Below, in pieces: positions 28,864 to 37,704 of a stretch of 64,000 nt of DNA (position 1 is the first letter of the stretch; each line of letters starts with the position of its first letter). Location: positions 1 through 64,000 of the forward strand of contig NZ_SMFM01000005.1 of the NCBI RefSeq assembly GCF_004349085.1. Reading direction: 5' to 3'. The notes below the pieces were generated by a model. That model was not told the DNA's origin, did no database searches, and saw only the letters and a program-made list of their open reading frames with translations. Origin of the DNA: Flavobacterium caseinilyticum (GTDB taxonomy: Bacteria > Bacteroidota > Bacteroidia > Flavobacteriales > Flavobacteriaceae). Made by a program: the position numbers and the translations under genes.

Positions 28864-28961
28864 AAGCTGACGGGCAACTAATTGCGAAAGGAACTCCTGA
28901 GGAAGTTGCTAAAAATAAAAAGAGCTATACAGCGCAGTTTTTAAAAAAAGAATTACTTTAG
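28860..28961 (+). pseudogene. displaced 3' end of a second uvrA
   Basis: The frame reads [16 protein letters not shown], then [14 protein letters not shown] and a stop. It parallels the intact uvrA end ([27 protein letters not shown]). Many of the nucleotide differences between the two are synonymous, so both evolved as working coding sequence before this copy was cut off. It has no start and is a remnant. Either it is the original chromosomal uvrA end displaced by the cassette, or the tail of a deleted tandem uvrA paralogue. Confidence 0.8.
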
Positions 28962-28970
28962 TATATAGAA

Positions 28971-29052
28971 GCCCTAGCCCAGATAGCAGTGAAAATCCTT
29001 ATAAGCCGGGTTTCGGCTTATAAGATTGTAACGAATAGCTGGAAGTAGCTCC
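28971..29052 (-). repeat. dispersed intergenic repeat (reverse copy)
   Basis: Read on the minus strand it starts GGAGCTACTTCCAGCTATTC, continues GTTACAATCTT, and ends GGATTTTCACTGCTATC, matching the ends of the element at 2789-2892. The central stem (TTATAAGCC/GGCTTATAA) differs completely from that of the other copy. Confidence 0.75.
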
Positions 29053-29081
29053 AAAAAAAATAAGATTATAAAATAGAGAAT

Positions 29082-29810
29082 ATGAGATTAGAAGATTTTG
29101 ATAATGACGAGGATAAAGTTATCCAAGACCGATTGAAAAGAAAGACGTGGAATGAGATTAGAACCAATGATAGTTGGGCGATTTTTAAAATCATGGCCGA
29201 ATTTGTAAACGGTTATGAAAGTATGGGACGCATAGGTCCTTGTGTCTCTATTTTTGGATCAGCCAGAACAAAACCCGACGCTGCTAATTATTTACTGGCA
29301 GAAAAAATTGCTTATAAAATAAGTAAAGCAGGATATGGTGTGATTACCGGCGGTGGACCCGGAATTATGGAAGCGGGCAATAAAGGCGCACATTTAGGCG
29401 GAGGTACTTCTGTGGGACTGAATATTGTATTACCATTTGAGCAACATTACAATCCTTACATTGACAGCGATAAAAATTTGAATTTTGATTATTTCTTTGT
29501 TCGAAAAGTGATGTTTGTCAAATATTCTCAGGGTTTTGTTGTGATGCCAGGAGGTTTTGGTACATTAGACGAAATGTTTGAAGCGATGACGTTAATTCAG
29601 ACCAAAAAAGTAGCCAGATTCCCTATTATATTGGTTGGAACCAGTTTCTGGTCAGGACTCATTGATTGGATTAAAACGGTTTTAGTAGAAAAAGAAGGTA
29701 CTGTTCATGCCGAAGACTTGAATTTGATTAAAATTGTTGACAGTGCAGATGAAGTCGTTGATGTTTTAGATAAATTCTACAAGAAATATGATTTATCTCC
29801 CAATTTTTAA
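29082..29810 (+). CDS. TIGR00730/LOG-family Rossmann-fold protein
   Basis: 242 residues. SIFGSAR near residue 60, VITGGGPGIMEAGNKGAH and MPGGFGTLDEMFE are the LOG signatures (PGGxGTxxE motif). Members cleave cytokinin-type nucleotides to free base and ribose 5-phosphate, or act as nucleotide hydrolases. It is soluble. An N-terminal extension of about 55 residues (acidic, then R-K-T-W-N-E-I) precedes the core. It has its own terminator at 29814. Confidence 0.9.
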   Translation: MRLEDFDNDEDKVIQDRLKRKTWNEIRTNDSWAIFKIMAEFVNGYESMGRIGPCVSIFGSARTKPDAANYLLAEKIAYKISKAGYGVITGGGPGIMEAGNKGAHLGGGTSVGLNIVLPFEQHYNPYIDSDKNLNFDYFFVRKVMFVKYSQGFVVMPGGFGTLDEMFEAMTLIQTKKVARFPIILVGTSFWSGLIDWIKTVLVEKEGTVHAEDLNLIKIVDSADEVVDVLDKFYKKYDLSPNF

Positions 29811-29813
29811 TAA

Positions 29814-29837
29814 TAAGCTGCCTAAAAGCAGCTTTTT
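29814..29837 (+). terminator. terminator after LOG-family gene
   Basis: AAGCTGC, a short loop and GCAGCTT followed by a T run, a few bases after the stop codon. Confidence 0.8.
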
Positions 29838-29920
29838 TTATTTTATTTTATACCTTCTTTCTTTATTTACTGTTTATTAATAATTACATTTATTTTTTTA
29901 TTAAATTTTAAATCATTTCG

Positions 29921-32746
29921 TTGAAATCATTTTATAAAATCATTGTTTTTATTCTTGTTTTATTGGTTTCAGTAAAGCAATATGGACAGCATCATTCTAA
30001 GATGACCGTTGAATTGAATCCAGGGAATAAGACGTTGAATGTAGAACAGGAAATCACTTTTTTTAATCAATCGAATGATACTTTGAAATCGATTGTTTTG
30101 AATGACTGGAATAATGCCTATTCCAATAAAAACACACCATTGGCGAAGCGGTTTTCTGATGAGTTTTACCGAGGTTTTCATTTGGCAAAAGAAGAAGAAC
30201 GAGGAAGTACCAAAAATTTAATTGTAACAACTTCACGACTATCGCCACTGGCTTGGCAACGACCAGATAAAAATCCAGACATCATTGTTGTTGAATTAAA
30301 CGATAAATTGTTTCCCAATCAAAAAATCACTCTACATCTTACCTATATTGTAAAGATTCCCAGTGATAAATTCACCAAATATGGTTATAATGACAAAGGA
30401 GAAATCAACCTTAAAAACTGGTTTCTCAATCCGGCTCGTTATGAAAATCATGATTTTATCAGGTACAGCAACAATAATCTTAATGATATTGCTAATGCGG
30501 TTTCTAATTTTAATATTGATCTGAAAATCCCAAGAAATTTAGAAATTACTTCAGATTTAAATAGCACTGTAACCGATAATGAACTCTTTTCGTTTTATAA
30601 ATTATCAGGCGAAATCAGAACAGATTTCAGCCTCTTTGTTGAACCAAAATCCAGTTTTGAACGTTACACCAATAGCTCCATCGACGTACTTTATGATCTG
30701 AAAGACAATAAATTGGATTCACTCCAAAAAGGAATTATAATTGCTAAAATTGTAAATTTCACAAACGATTTAATCGGAAAATATCCAAACCCGAAAATCA
30801 TTGTGTCACAAACGGATTATGAGAGAAATCCATTTTACGGATTGAATCAACTTCCTTCTTTTATAAGTCCGTTTGCGGATGATTTTATTTTTGAAATTAA
30901 ATTTTTGAAAACCTATTTAAATGAATTCTTAAAAAGCAGTCTGAATTTAGATCCAAGAAAAGACAATTGGATTTATGATGGCATTCAAGTGTATGCGATG
31001 ATGAAATATATTGACGAAAATCATCCAAAAATTAAAATGATGGGAAGCGCATCGAATATCCGTCTTTTGAAAAGTTATAATTTAATGAATCTAAGTTTTA
31101 ATGCGCAGTACAGTTATTTTTACATGCTGATGGCCCGTAAAAATCTGGATCAGCCATTGGGAGCGCCAAAGAATACTTTAATTAAATTCAATGAACAAAT
31201 CGCCAGTAAATACCGCGCGGGTCTGAGCATTCGGTTTTTAGATGATTATTTAGCGCGCGATGTTGTAACCGCCAGTATTCGCGAATTATATGCACAAAAT
31301 CAGGGGAAATCAGTTTCAGGAAAGGATTTTGAAAAGTTGCTTAAATCAAAGGCTAAAAAGGATATTAGTTGGTTTTTTAATACCATCATTAATTCCAGAG
31401 ATATCATTGATTATAAATTTTCCAATGTAACCAAAACGAAAGACAGTGTCACTTTTTCTGTAATTAATAAAACAGGAGCACCAATTCCCATTCCGGTGTA
31501 TGGCACCAAAAATGGCGCTATTGTTTTCAAAAAATGGCTCGATATTGAAGAATGTGACAGCACTTTCACTATTCCCAGAAACAGCGTTGACAAGATTATT
31601 TTAAATTTAAAAAATGAAGTGCCTGAATACAATTTAAGAAATAACTGGAAGAAATTAGAAGGTTTTTTTCCTAATAATCGACCGGTCAAGTTTGTTTTTA
31701 TGAAAGACTTGGAGGATCCCTATTACAATCAAGTTTTGTATGTTCCTTCGATATATTACAACTTATACGATGGTTTAACTCCTGGACTTCGACTGCACAA
31801 TAAAACCATCCTCGAAAAACCATTCACATTTGATGTTAACCCATCTTTTTCCACTAAATCAGAAAATTTATCCGGATCCGCGAGTTTTGTCATTACTCAA
31901 AATTATAGAAAAAGCAATCTTTTTAGTGCAAGATATTCCTTGAGCGGATCTTATTTTCATTATGCTGAGGACGCCTCCTACTTAAAACTAAATCCAACAA
32001 TTCAGTTACGAATCAGGGAGCCCAACTTTAGGGACAATAGGAAACAGCTGCTTTTATTCAGACAGGTTATCGTAAACAAAGAAAAAAGTGCTTTAATTAT
32101 AGACAATTCGCCTCAAAATTATTCCGTTTTTGACGCCAGATATATTAATACAACTACTGAAGTTACTAAACATTTTAGTTTTAATACAGATGTACAAATT
32201 TCCGGAAAATTTGGAAAAATAACAGGTGAAATTGAGTACCGAAAACTATTTGAAAACAATCGGCAGATTAATTTGCGATTTTACGCCGGTAGTTTTTTAT
32301 ACAATTCAAGCCAGTCTGATTTTTTCAGCTTCGCGCTCGATAGACCCACAGATTACCTGTTTGATTATAATTATTTAGGCAGGTCCGAAAGCAGCGGTCT
32401 TTACAGTCAGCAATATATCTCGGCGGAAGGTGGTTTTAAATCGAAAATTAATACACCTTATGCCAATCAATGGATTACAAGTGTCAATGCAAGTTTCAGC
32501 ATTTGGCACTGGATCGAGATTTATGGAGACGCAGGGATAATCAAAAATAAAAGTCAGGACGAAAGATTCGTTTATGACAGTGGTATTCGTCTGAATTTAG
32601 TTACTGACTACTTTGAGTTATATTTTCCGGTGTATTCAAATAATGGATGGGAAATTAGTCAAAAAAATTACGATGAAAAAATACGTTTTCTAATCACTTT
32701 ATCTCCTAAAACATTAATCAATCTTTTTAATCGAAAATGGTTCTAA
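29921..32746 (+). CDS. M1-like aminopeptidase-fold protein lacking the zinc site
   Basis: 941 residues starting at TTG, because an in-frame TAA at 29909 precludes an earlier start and the signal peptide (KSFYKIIVFILVLLVSVKQYG) begins right there. Residues of about 25-215 resemble the M1 N-terminal beta domain; D-G-I-Q-V-Y-A-M-M-K-Y-I corresponds to the M1 catalytic-domain helix. However, no HExxH is present: the corresponding stretch reads F-E-I-K-F-L-K. The last about 300 residues are rich in aromatic beta strands, like an outer-membrane beta-barrel. It may be a structural or binding protein of the outer membrane; function unknown. Confidence 0.72.
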   Translation: MKSFYKIIVFILVLLVSVKQYGQHHSKMTVELNPGNKTLNVEQEITFFNQSNDTLKSIVLNDWNNAYSNKNTPLAKRFSDEFYRGFHLAKEEERGSTKNLIVTTSRLSPLAWQRPDKNPDIIVVELNDKLFPNQKITLHLTYIVKIPSDKFTKYGYNDKGEINLKNWFLNPARYENHDFIRYSNNNLNDIANAVSNFNIDLKIPRNLEITSDLNSTVTDNELFSFYKLSGEIRTDFSLFVEPKSSFERYTNSSIDVLYDLKDNKLDSLQKGIIIAKIVNFTNDLIGKYPNPKIIVSQTDYERNPFYGLNQLPSFISPFADDFIFEIKFLKTYLNEFLKSSLNLDPRKDNWIYDGIQVYAMMKYIDENHPKIKMMGSASNIRLLKSYNLMNLSFNAQYSYFYMLMARKNLDQPLGAPKNTLIKFNEQIASKYRAGLSIRFLDDYLARDVVTASIRELYAQNQGKSVSGKDFEKLLKSKAKKDISWFFNTIINSRDIIDYKFSNVTKTKDSVTFSVINKTGAPIPIPVYGTKNGAIVFKKWLDIEECDSTFTIPRNSVDKIILNLKNEVPEYNLRNNWKKLEGFFPNNRPVKFVFMKDLEDPYYNQVLYVPSIYYNLYDGLTPGLRLHNKTILEKPFTFDVNPSFSTKSENLSGSASFVITQNYRKSNLFSARYSLSGSYFHYAEDASYLKLNPTIQLRIREPNFRDNRKQLLLFRQVIVNKEKSALIIDNSPQNYSVFDARYINTTTEVTKHFSFNTDVQISGKFGKITGEIEYRKLFENNRQINLRFYAGSFLYNSSQSDFFSFALDRPTDYLFDYNYLGRSESSGLYSQQYISAEGGFKSKINTPYANQWITSVNASFSIWHWIEIYGDAGIIKNKSQDERFVYDSGIRLNLVTDYFELYFPVYSNNGWEISQKNYDEKIRFLITLSPKTLINLFNRKWF

Positions 32747-32932
32747 AATGATGTAAAGATCATTAATTTTTAAACTATTCTTAATATATTAATATAAAAA
32801 TTACATATAGTAAAAAAATAAAGTTCTTTTTAGTGTAATTTATTGCAATAATTAAATTCTATTTTTTGCAAGGAATTATGAAAATAGCATGTTTTTAATT
32901 AAATTTACATCCTAAAGTTATACTTTTGAATT

Positions 32933-35341
32933 ATGATACAAGAAAAAAACAATACTACATTAACATTTGAGGATTTCAAAATTGAGGTGTTAAACGACTA
33001 CACAACTGCGGTAATTAGCAGAGAATGCAGTCTGTTAGGACGTAAAGAAGTATTGACCGGAAAAGCTAAATTTGGCATTTTTGGGGACGGTAAGGAAGTG
33101 CCACAATTAGCGATGGCAAAAGCCTTCAAAAATGGCGACTTTCGCTCTGGATATTATCGCGACCAAACGTTTATGATGGCTATTGGTCAATTAACGGTAC
33201 AACAATTTTTTGCCGGATTGTATGGGCATACTGATCTTGAACAAGAGCCAATGTCAGGAGGAAGACAGATGGGTGGCCACTTTGCCACACATAGTTTAAA
33301 TGATGACGGGAGTTGGAAAGATTTAACAAAACAAAAAAATTCAAGCTCAGACATTTCTCCGACGGCCGGACAAATGCCCAGACTTTTGGGACTTGCACAA
33401 GCTTCAAAGATATACCGACAAGTTTCCGGTATTCCAAATGCCGCTAATTTCTCAGTTGAAGGGAATGAAATTGCATGGGGAACGATAGGAAATGCAAGTA
33501 CTTCTGAAGGTTTATTTTTCGAGACTATAAATGCTGCTGGTGTTTTACAAGTTCCGATGGTCATGAGCGTTTGGGATGATGAATATGGTATCTCTGTACA
33601 TGCAAAACATCAGACCACTAAAGAAAACATCTCTGAAATCTTAAAAGGCTACCAGAAAGAAAAAGGGACCAATGGTTTTGAAATACTTAGAGTAAAAGGC
33701 TGGGACTATGCTGATCTAGTGGCTACTTATGTGAAAGCTGCCGATATTGCGAGAGAAAATCACGTTCCGGTTTTGATTCATGTAAATGAAGTGACGCAAC
33801 CACAAGGACATTCGAGTTCTGGTTCACATGAAAGATATAAAAATGCGGATCGCTTAGCTTGGGAGAGAGATTTTGACTGCATCCGTCAAATGAAATTGTG
33901 GATGATTGCCATCAACATTGCTTCGCCTGAAGAAATTGAAGCTATTGACGCACAAGCTAAAAAAGACGTTTTAGAGGGTAAAAAAGCCGCTTGGAATGCT
34001 TTTATTGAACCTATTATAAGCGAACAAAAAGAACTGATTTCTCTATTACAAAAAATAGGCGATACCAGTAAAAATAAAGAAACAATCTTAACATTCATTT
34101 CTGAATTAAGCAGCAATAAAACTCCTTTAAAAAAGGAAATTCTGGTTGCCGCACGAAAAACCTTGCGATTGGCACTGAGCGAAAACGGAAGAGAAGAATT
34201 GTCCCAGTGGATAACATCCTACACGGATAAAACCCAAAAGAATTTTAGCAGCAACTTATTTTCAGAAACAGATTTGAATGTCTTTTCTGTTAAAGAAGTA
34301 TTGCCGGTCTACCCAGAAGACGCTAAAGAAGATACTGATGGACGTATGATTTTGCGTGATAATTTTGATGCTATTTTTACTAAATATCCTGAGGTTTTAA
34401 TATTTGGTGAAGATGCCGGAGCCATTGGTGATGTCAATCAAGGTCTTGAAGGCATGCAGGAAAAATACGGAGAACTCCGTGTTGCCGATGTCGGAATTCG
34501 TGAAGCAACTATTCTTGGTCAGGGAATAGGAATGGCTATGAGAGGTTTACGTCCCATCGCCGAAATTCAGTATTTAGATTATTTATTATATGCGATCCAA
34601 ATCATGAGTGATGATCTGGCTACGTTGCGCTACAGAACTGTCGGAAAACAAAAAGCTCCGCTGATCATTCGTACCCGCGGTCATCGATTGGAAGGAATCT
34701 GGCATTCAGGTTCACCAATGGGAATGATTATCAATGCAGTTAGAGGAATTCACGTTTTGGTCCCTAGAAACATGACACAAGCAGCAGGTTTTTATAATTC
34801 TTTACTGGAATGTGATGAACCGGCTTTAGTGATTGAATGTCTGAATGGCTACCGATTGAAAGAAAAAATGCCGTTGAATTATGGTGATTTTAAAACTCCA
34901 ATTGGCGTTGTAGAAACGTTGAAAGAAGGGGCAGATATAACATTGGTTTCTTACGGTTCGACATTGAGATTGGTTCAGCAAGCGGCCAAAGAATTGCTGG
35001 AAGTAGGTATTGATTGCGAAATTATCGATTTACAGTCATTACTTCCGTTTGATATTAATCAAGATATCGTAAAAAGTATTAAGAAAACAAATAGGCTTTT
35101 AGTAATAGACGAAGACGTACCAGGTGGTGCTTCAGCATATATTTTACAACAAATAATTGAGCAGCAAGATGCTTACGTTTATTTAGACAGCAAACCGCAA
35201 ACTTTAACGGCAAAAGCACACAGACCTGCTTATGGAACTGATGGTGATTATTTTTCAAAACCTTCTACCGAAGATATTTTTGAAAAAATCTACGGAATGA
35301 TGAATGAGGTAAATCCTTCAAAATTTCCTAATTTGTATTAA
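32933..35341 (+). CDS. 2-oxoacid dehydrogenase E1 component, alpha/beta fusion
   Basis: 802 residues. The N-terminal half (about 20-360) is the thiamine-diphosphate alpha subunit (R-D-Q-T-F-M-M, and the G-x-x-S-T-S-E-G-x-F region), and the C-terminal half (about 445-800) is the transketolase-like beta subunit (G-E-D-A-G, E-x-Q-Y-L-D-Y, G-S-P-M-G). The two are separate polypeptides in most bacteria but fused in many Bacteroidetes. It decarboxylates branched-chain or related 2-oxoacids and passes the acyl group to E2 lipoate. The E2 and E3 genes are not here. Substrate is inferred from family only. Confidence 0.9.
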   Translation: MIQEKNNTTLTFEDFKIEVLNDYTTAVISRECSLLGRKEVLTGKAKFGIFGDGKEVPQLAMAKAFKNGDFRSGYYRDQTFMMAIGQLTVQQFFAGLYGHTDLEQEPMSGGRQMGGHFATHSLNDDGSWKDLTKQKNSSSDISPTAGQMPRLLGLAQASKIYRQVSGIPNAANFSVEGNEIAWGTIGNASTSEGLFFETINAAGVLQVPMVMSVWDDEYGISVHAKHQTTKENISEILKGYQKEKGTNGFEILRVKGWDYADLVATYVKAADIARENHVPVLIHVNEVTQPQGHSSSGSHERYKNADRLAWERDFDCIRQMKLWMIAINIASPEEIEAIDAQAKKDVLEGKKAAWNAFIEPIISEQKELISLLQKIGDTSKNKETILTFISELSSNKTPLKKEILVAARKTLRLALSENGREELSQWITSYTDKTQKNFSSNLFSETDLNVFSVKEVLPVYPEDAKEDTDGRMILRDNFDAIFTKYPEVLIFGEDAGAIGDVNQGLEGMQEKYGELRVADVGIREATILGQGIGMAMRGLRPIAEIQYLDYLLYAIQIMSDDLATLRYRTVGKQKAPLIIRTRGHRLEGIWHSGSPMGMIINAVRGIHVLVPRNMTQAAGFYNSLLECDEPALVIECLNGYRLKEKMPLNYGDFKTPIGVVETLKEGADITLVSYGSTLRLVQQAAKELLEVGIDCEIIDLQSLLPFDINQDIVKSIKKTNRLLVIDEDVPGGASAYILQQIIEQQDAYVYLDSKPQTLTAKAHRPAYGTDGDYFSKPSTEDIFEKIYGMMNEVNPSKFPNLY

Positions 35342-35357
35342 AAAATTTTTATTTATC

Positions 35358-35397
35358 AAAAAGCCAGATAAAATCACATTTTGTCTGGCTTTTTTTA
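35358..35397 (+). terminator. terminator after E1 fusion
   Basis: AAAAAGCCAGA and TCTGGCTTTTTTT form a stem with a T run, 17 nt after the stop. Confidence 0.8.
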
Positions 35398-35604
35398 TGG
35401 TTGCTTAACAGTGTTACCAAGCAACAAGGAAACAAATGTCAATAGATTATTTTTAATAATATCAGAAAAAAAATTCCCGAAGATTATCCTTTCAGCTTAT
35501 ATTAACAAAACCTAAAAGTTTCAATTCAAAGTTATTTTGGGAGTCTATTTTTTTTTGTCTGCATTTTTTAATTTAATTTTAGCGTTTTCAAAAATTTACT
35601 AAAA

Positions 35605-36282
35605 ATGATACCATTAGAAACACTCTTACACAACATCGAAAATGTTAAGGTGATAGACGCAAAAATTGATTACACTCAGTATATTCCATTGGATTTATCT
35701 ACAACAAATGAAGCCTTTACCAATTTAAAGTTCGAAACTGCAGGAGATTTTGAAGAATACATAGAACACTATTTAGTACAAAATAATGCCAAAGTAGCTT
35801 TTGGAGGCTACAACGAAATTAGAAATCTGTATAAACGAAGTAGTGTTTTTAATGATTCGAAAACTCAGGAACGAAATATACATATCGGATTAGATTTATG
35901 GATACAATCCGGCACCCCCGTTTTGGCGGCACTTGACGGATTCATCCACAGTTTCAATTACAATACTGGAGTCGGCGATTATGGCCCTACTATTATTTTG
36001 GAACATAAAATTGAGGAACTAAAGTTTTACACCTTATACGGCCATTTATCATTAGAAAGTATCAGCGGTATTAAAATTGGTGATTTTTATGAAAAAGGAC
36101 AGCAATTAGCTACTTTGGGTGATACTTCCGTAAATGGTGATTATGCGCCGCATCTGCATTTTCAGATTATAAAAAATAATTTGAATACCTTTGGCGATTA
36201 TCCCGGTGTTTGCAGTGAAAATGATCGTCCGTATTATTTAGACAACTGTCCAGACCCTAATATCTTACTAAAAATTAAATAA
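35605..36282 (+). CDS. M23 family peptidase domain protein
   Basis: 225 residues. The LytM/M23 zinc site is visible as HIGLDLW (H and D), then LYGHLS and PHLHFQI. The central V-L-A-A-L-D-G segment and the G-D-Y-G-P-T-I-I-L-E-H strand are also typical. These enzymes cut peptide cross-links in peptidoglycan. No signal peptide is evident, which is unusual for a wall hydrolase. The lipoprotein gene follows after 3 nt, so they form an operon. Confidence 0.88.
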   Translation: MIPLETLLHNIENVKVIDAKIDYTQYIPLDLSTTNEAFTNLKFETAGDFEEYIEHYLVQNNAKVAFGGYNEIRNLYKRSSVFNDSKTQERNIHIGLDLWIQSGTPVLAALDGFIHSFNYNTGVGDYGPTIILEHKIEELKFYTLYGHLSLESISGIKIGDFYEKGQQLATLGDTSVNGDYAPHLHFQIIKNNLNTFGDYPGVCSENDRPYYLDNCPDPNILLKIK

Positions 36283-36285
36283 AAC

Positions 36286-36768
36286 ATGAAAAAAGTAATT
36301 ATTCTCTTCACTATCCTTTTGCTCATTGGATGTAAATCAAAAAAAGTAGTAGCCGTTGCAGAACCGGTACCGGAAAAAGTTAAAATCATGAAAATCGCGC
36401 TATCTGAGGTGAATGATAGTCAAAAAAATAAATCGTATGAGCTTGGAAAAAGAGTTTTAATGACCTGTAACACCTCAAAATTTAAACCTTTTAACACTAC
36501 TGAGGCAACCCTTTCTGTAATAAAAAATACTACTGAAGAAAGACTCACCAAAACATGCACGAGATTTCGCCAATATTATGGCACTTTCATTGACCTTCAA
36601 TTAGTGGAGGTTTATCAAAACAATTTTGACCAAACAACTATTTTTCGTTACAAAGCATTGTATTCAAAAAAAGTAGCCAACAAAGAACTTCGGGTTACTA
36701 TGAATAACGAGAATAAAGTGTCAGCCATTAAATCATCCGATTGGGTAAATTCCTTTATAGCTAAATAA
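36286..36768 (+). CDS. hypothetical lipoprotein
   Basis: 160 residues, not recognised. A lipoprotein signal (IILFTILLLIGCKSK, Cys16) predicts anchoring in the envelope. The rest is a mixed alpha/beta protein with a Y-x-x-x-F-I-D-L-Q-L-V-E-V segment and a basic C terminus. It lies 3 nt after the M23 peptidase gene, so a link to peptidoglycan metabolism is plausible but not shown. Confidence 0.7.
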   Translation: MKKVIILFTILLLIGCKSKKVVAVAEPVPEKVKIMKIALSEVNDSQKNKSYELGKRVLMTCNTSKFKPFNTTEATLSVIKNTTEERLTKTCTRFRQYYGTFIDLQLVEVYQNNFDQTTIFRYKALYSKKVANKELRVTMNNENKVSAIKSSDWVNSFIAK

Positions 36769-36959
36769 TCTATTACACTTATCAACGATTATTGCGTGAT
36801 TTTAAAACCAAGCAAAACAAGTATTAGTCAGTAAATCATAGTTCATACAATTTCAAAAATTGTTTGCCCTGTTTTGAAGAGGTTTATAAATGACCTGTCG
36901 CAACTGTTAATAAATATTTTTACAGAAAAGTAATGGCTATTGGATAGCTGCTTTTTTTT

Positions 36960-36985
36960 CTGACGCGAGTTAATCAGTGCGTCAG
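36960..36985. promoter_or_regulatory. inverted repeat upstream of the AraC-type gene
   Basis: CTGACGC/GCGTCAG with a 12-nt loop. It may be a terminator of an upstream transcript or an operator for the regulator gene. Confidence 0.4.
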
Positions 36986-37001
36986 GTTAAAAATTATAAT
37001 G

Positions 37002-37066
37002 CGTGAATTATGTAATTTTAAAAAGAAGTTATATAATTTTATTGAACAAGTTTATTCGATTTTTAC
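37002..37066 (+). promoter_or_regulatory. regulon promoter F (AraC-type regulator)
   Basis: Box CGTGAATTATGTAAT (37002-37016), 15 bp, TATAAT (37032-37037), then 21 bp to ATTTTTAC (37059-37066; GATTTTTA one base earlier fits slightly better). This is the weakest -7 box of the nine but the spacing is exact. It places the start site about 20 nt before the TTG start codon and implies autoregulation. Confidence 0.7.
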
Positions 37067-37089
37067 ATAATCTGTTAAAAAATAATAAT

Positions 37090-37656
37090 TTGAAGCTATA
37101 CATCAAATACATGGTAAGTAATCGCTGTAAAATGGCGGTGAAAGAAGAGTTAAAAAAACTAAAACTGCACTATATGGTTGTTGATTTAGGTGAAGTCGAA
37201 ATTATGGAAAACATTTCGATCGAACAGAGACAACAGTTGAAAATTGCGCTTTTGGATTCGGGATTAGAATTAATGGATGATAAAAAATCAATGTTAATCG
37301 AAAAAATTAAGAATGTTATTATTGAAATGGTACACCATTCCACCGAAAACATTAAAATCAACTTTTCGGATTATCTAAGTCAAAAATTAAGTCACGATTA
37401 TACGTATTTATCTAATTTATTCTCTGAAGTACAAGGAACGACAATTGAGCAATTTATTATCTCTCATAAAACGGAACGCATTAAAGAATTAATTATCTAT
37501 GGCGAATTAAACATCACTGAAATTGCCTGGAAAATGAATTACAGCAGCGTTGCGCATTTATCAAGTCAGTTTAAAAAAGTGACCGGACTTTCTCCTTCGC
37601 ATTTTAAACAACTGAAGGACAAAAGAAGAAATCCTATTGAAGATATAGGAAAATAA
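37090..37656 (+). CDS. AraC-family transcriptional regulator, short form with HMA-like N terminus
   Basis: 188 residues if started at TTG (37090). The reading M-K-L-Y-I-K-Y-M-V-S-N-R-C gives an N-terminal segment resembling heavy-metal-associated domains, with the first cysteine of CxxC replaced by Ser. The ATG at 37111 is the alternative start; the ATG at 37003 would put the promoter inside the gene. The C-terminal 100 residues carry the two AraC helix-turn-helix motifs (DYTYLSNLFSEVQGTTIEQF, and YSSVAHLSSQFKKVTGLSPSHF). It is the only DNA-binding regulator in the block and bears the same promoter as the stress genes. Confidence 0.85.
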   Translation: MKLYIKYMVSNRCKMAVKEELKKLKLHYMVVDLGEVEIMENISIEQRQQLKIALLDSGLELMDDKKSMLIEKIKNVIIEMVHHSTENIKINFSDYLSQKLSHDYTYLSNLFSEVQGTTIEQFIISHKTERIKELIIYGELNITEIAWKMNYSSVAHLSSQFKKVTGLSPSHFKQLKDKRRNPIEDIGK

Positions 37657-37704
37657 AAGCCTCATAATACGCTAAGTTCTTTTGTATGAACTCAATAAAA
37701 TTAA

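Larger units (their letters stand above)
36769..37089. other. intergenic region before the AraC-type regulator
   Basis: No gene. It contains an inverted repeat (CTGACGC at 36960-36966 and GCGTCAG at 36979-36985), preceded by a T-run at about 36951-36959. The repeat ends 16 bp before the regulon promoter site at 37002. The remainder is AT-rich with nothing recognised. Confidence 0.6.

Noticed and set aside
32921..32928. TACTTTTG as promoter of the E1 fusion gene
   Set aside because: It ends 4 nt before the ATG, which would make the mRNA leaderless, and no -33 element is visible.
37003..37110. ATG at 37003 as start of the AraC-type gene
   Set aside because: It would place the regulon promoter inside the coding sequence; the added residues are K/I/L/N-rich and unlike the family.
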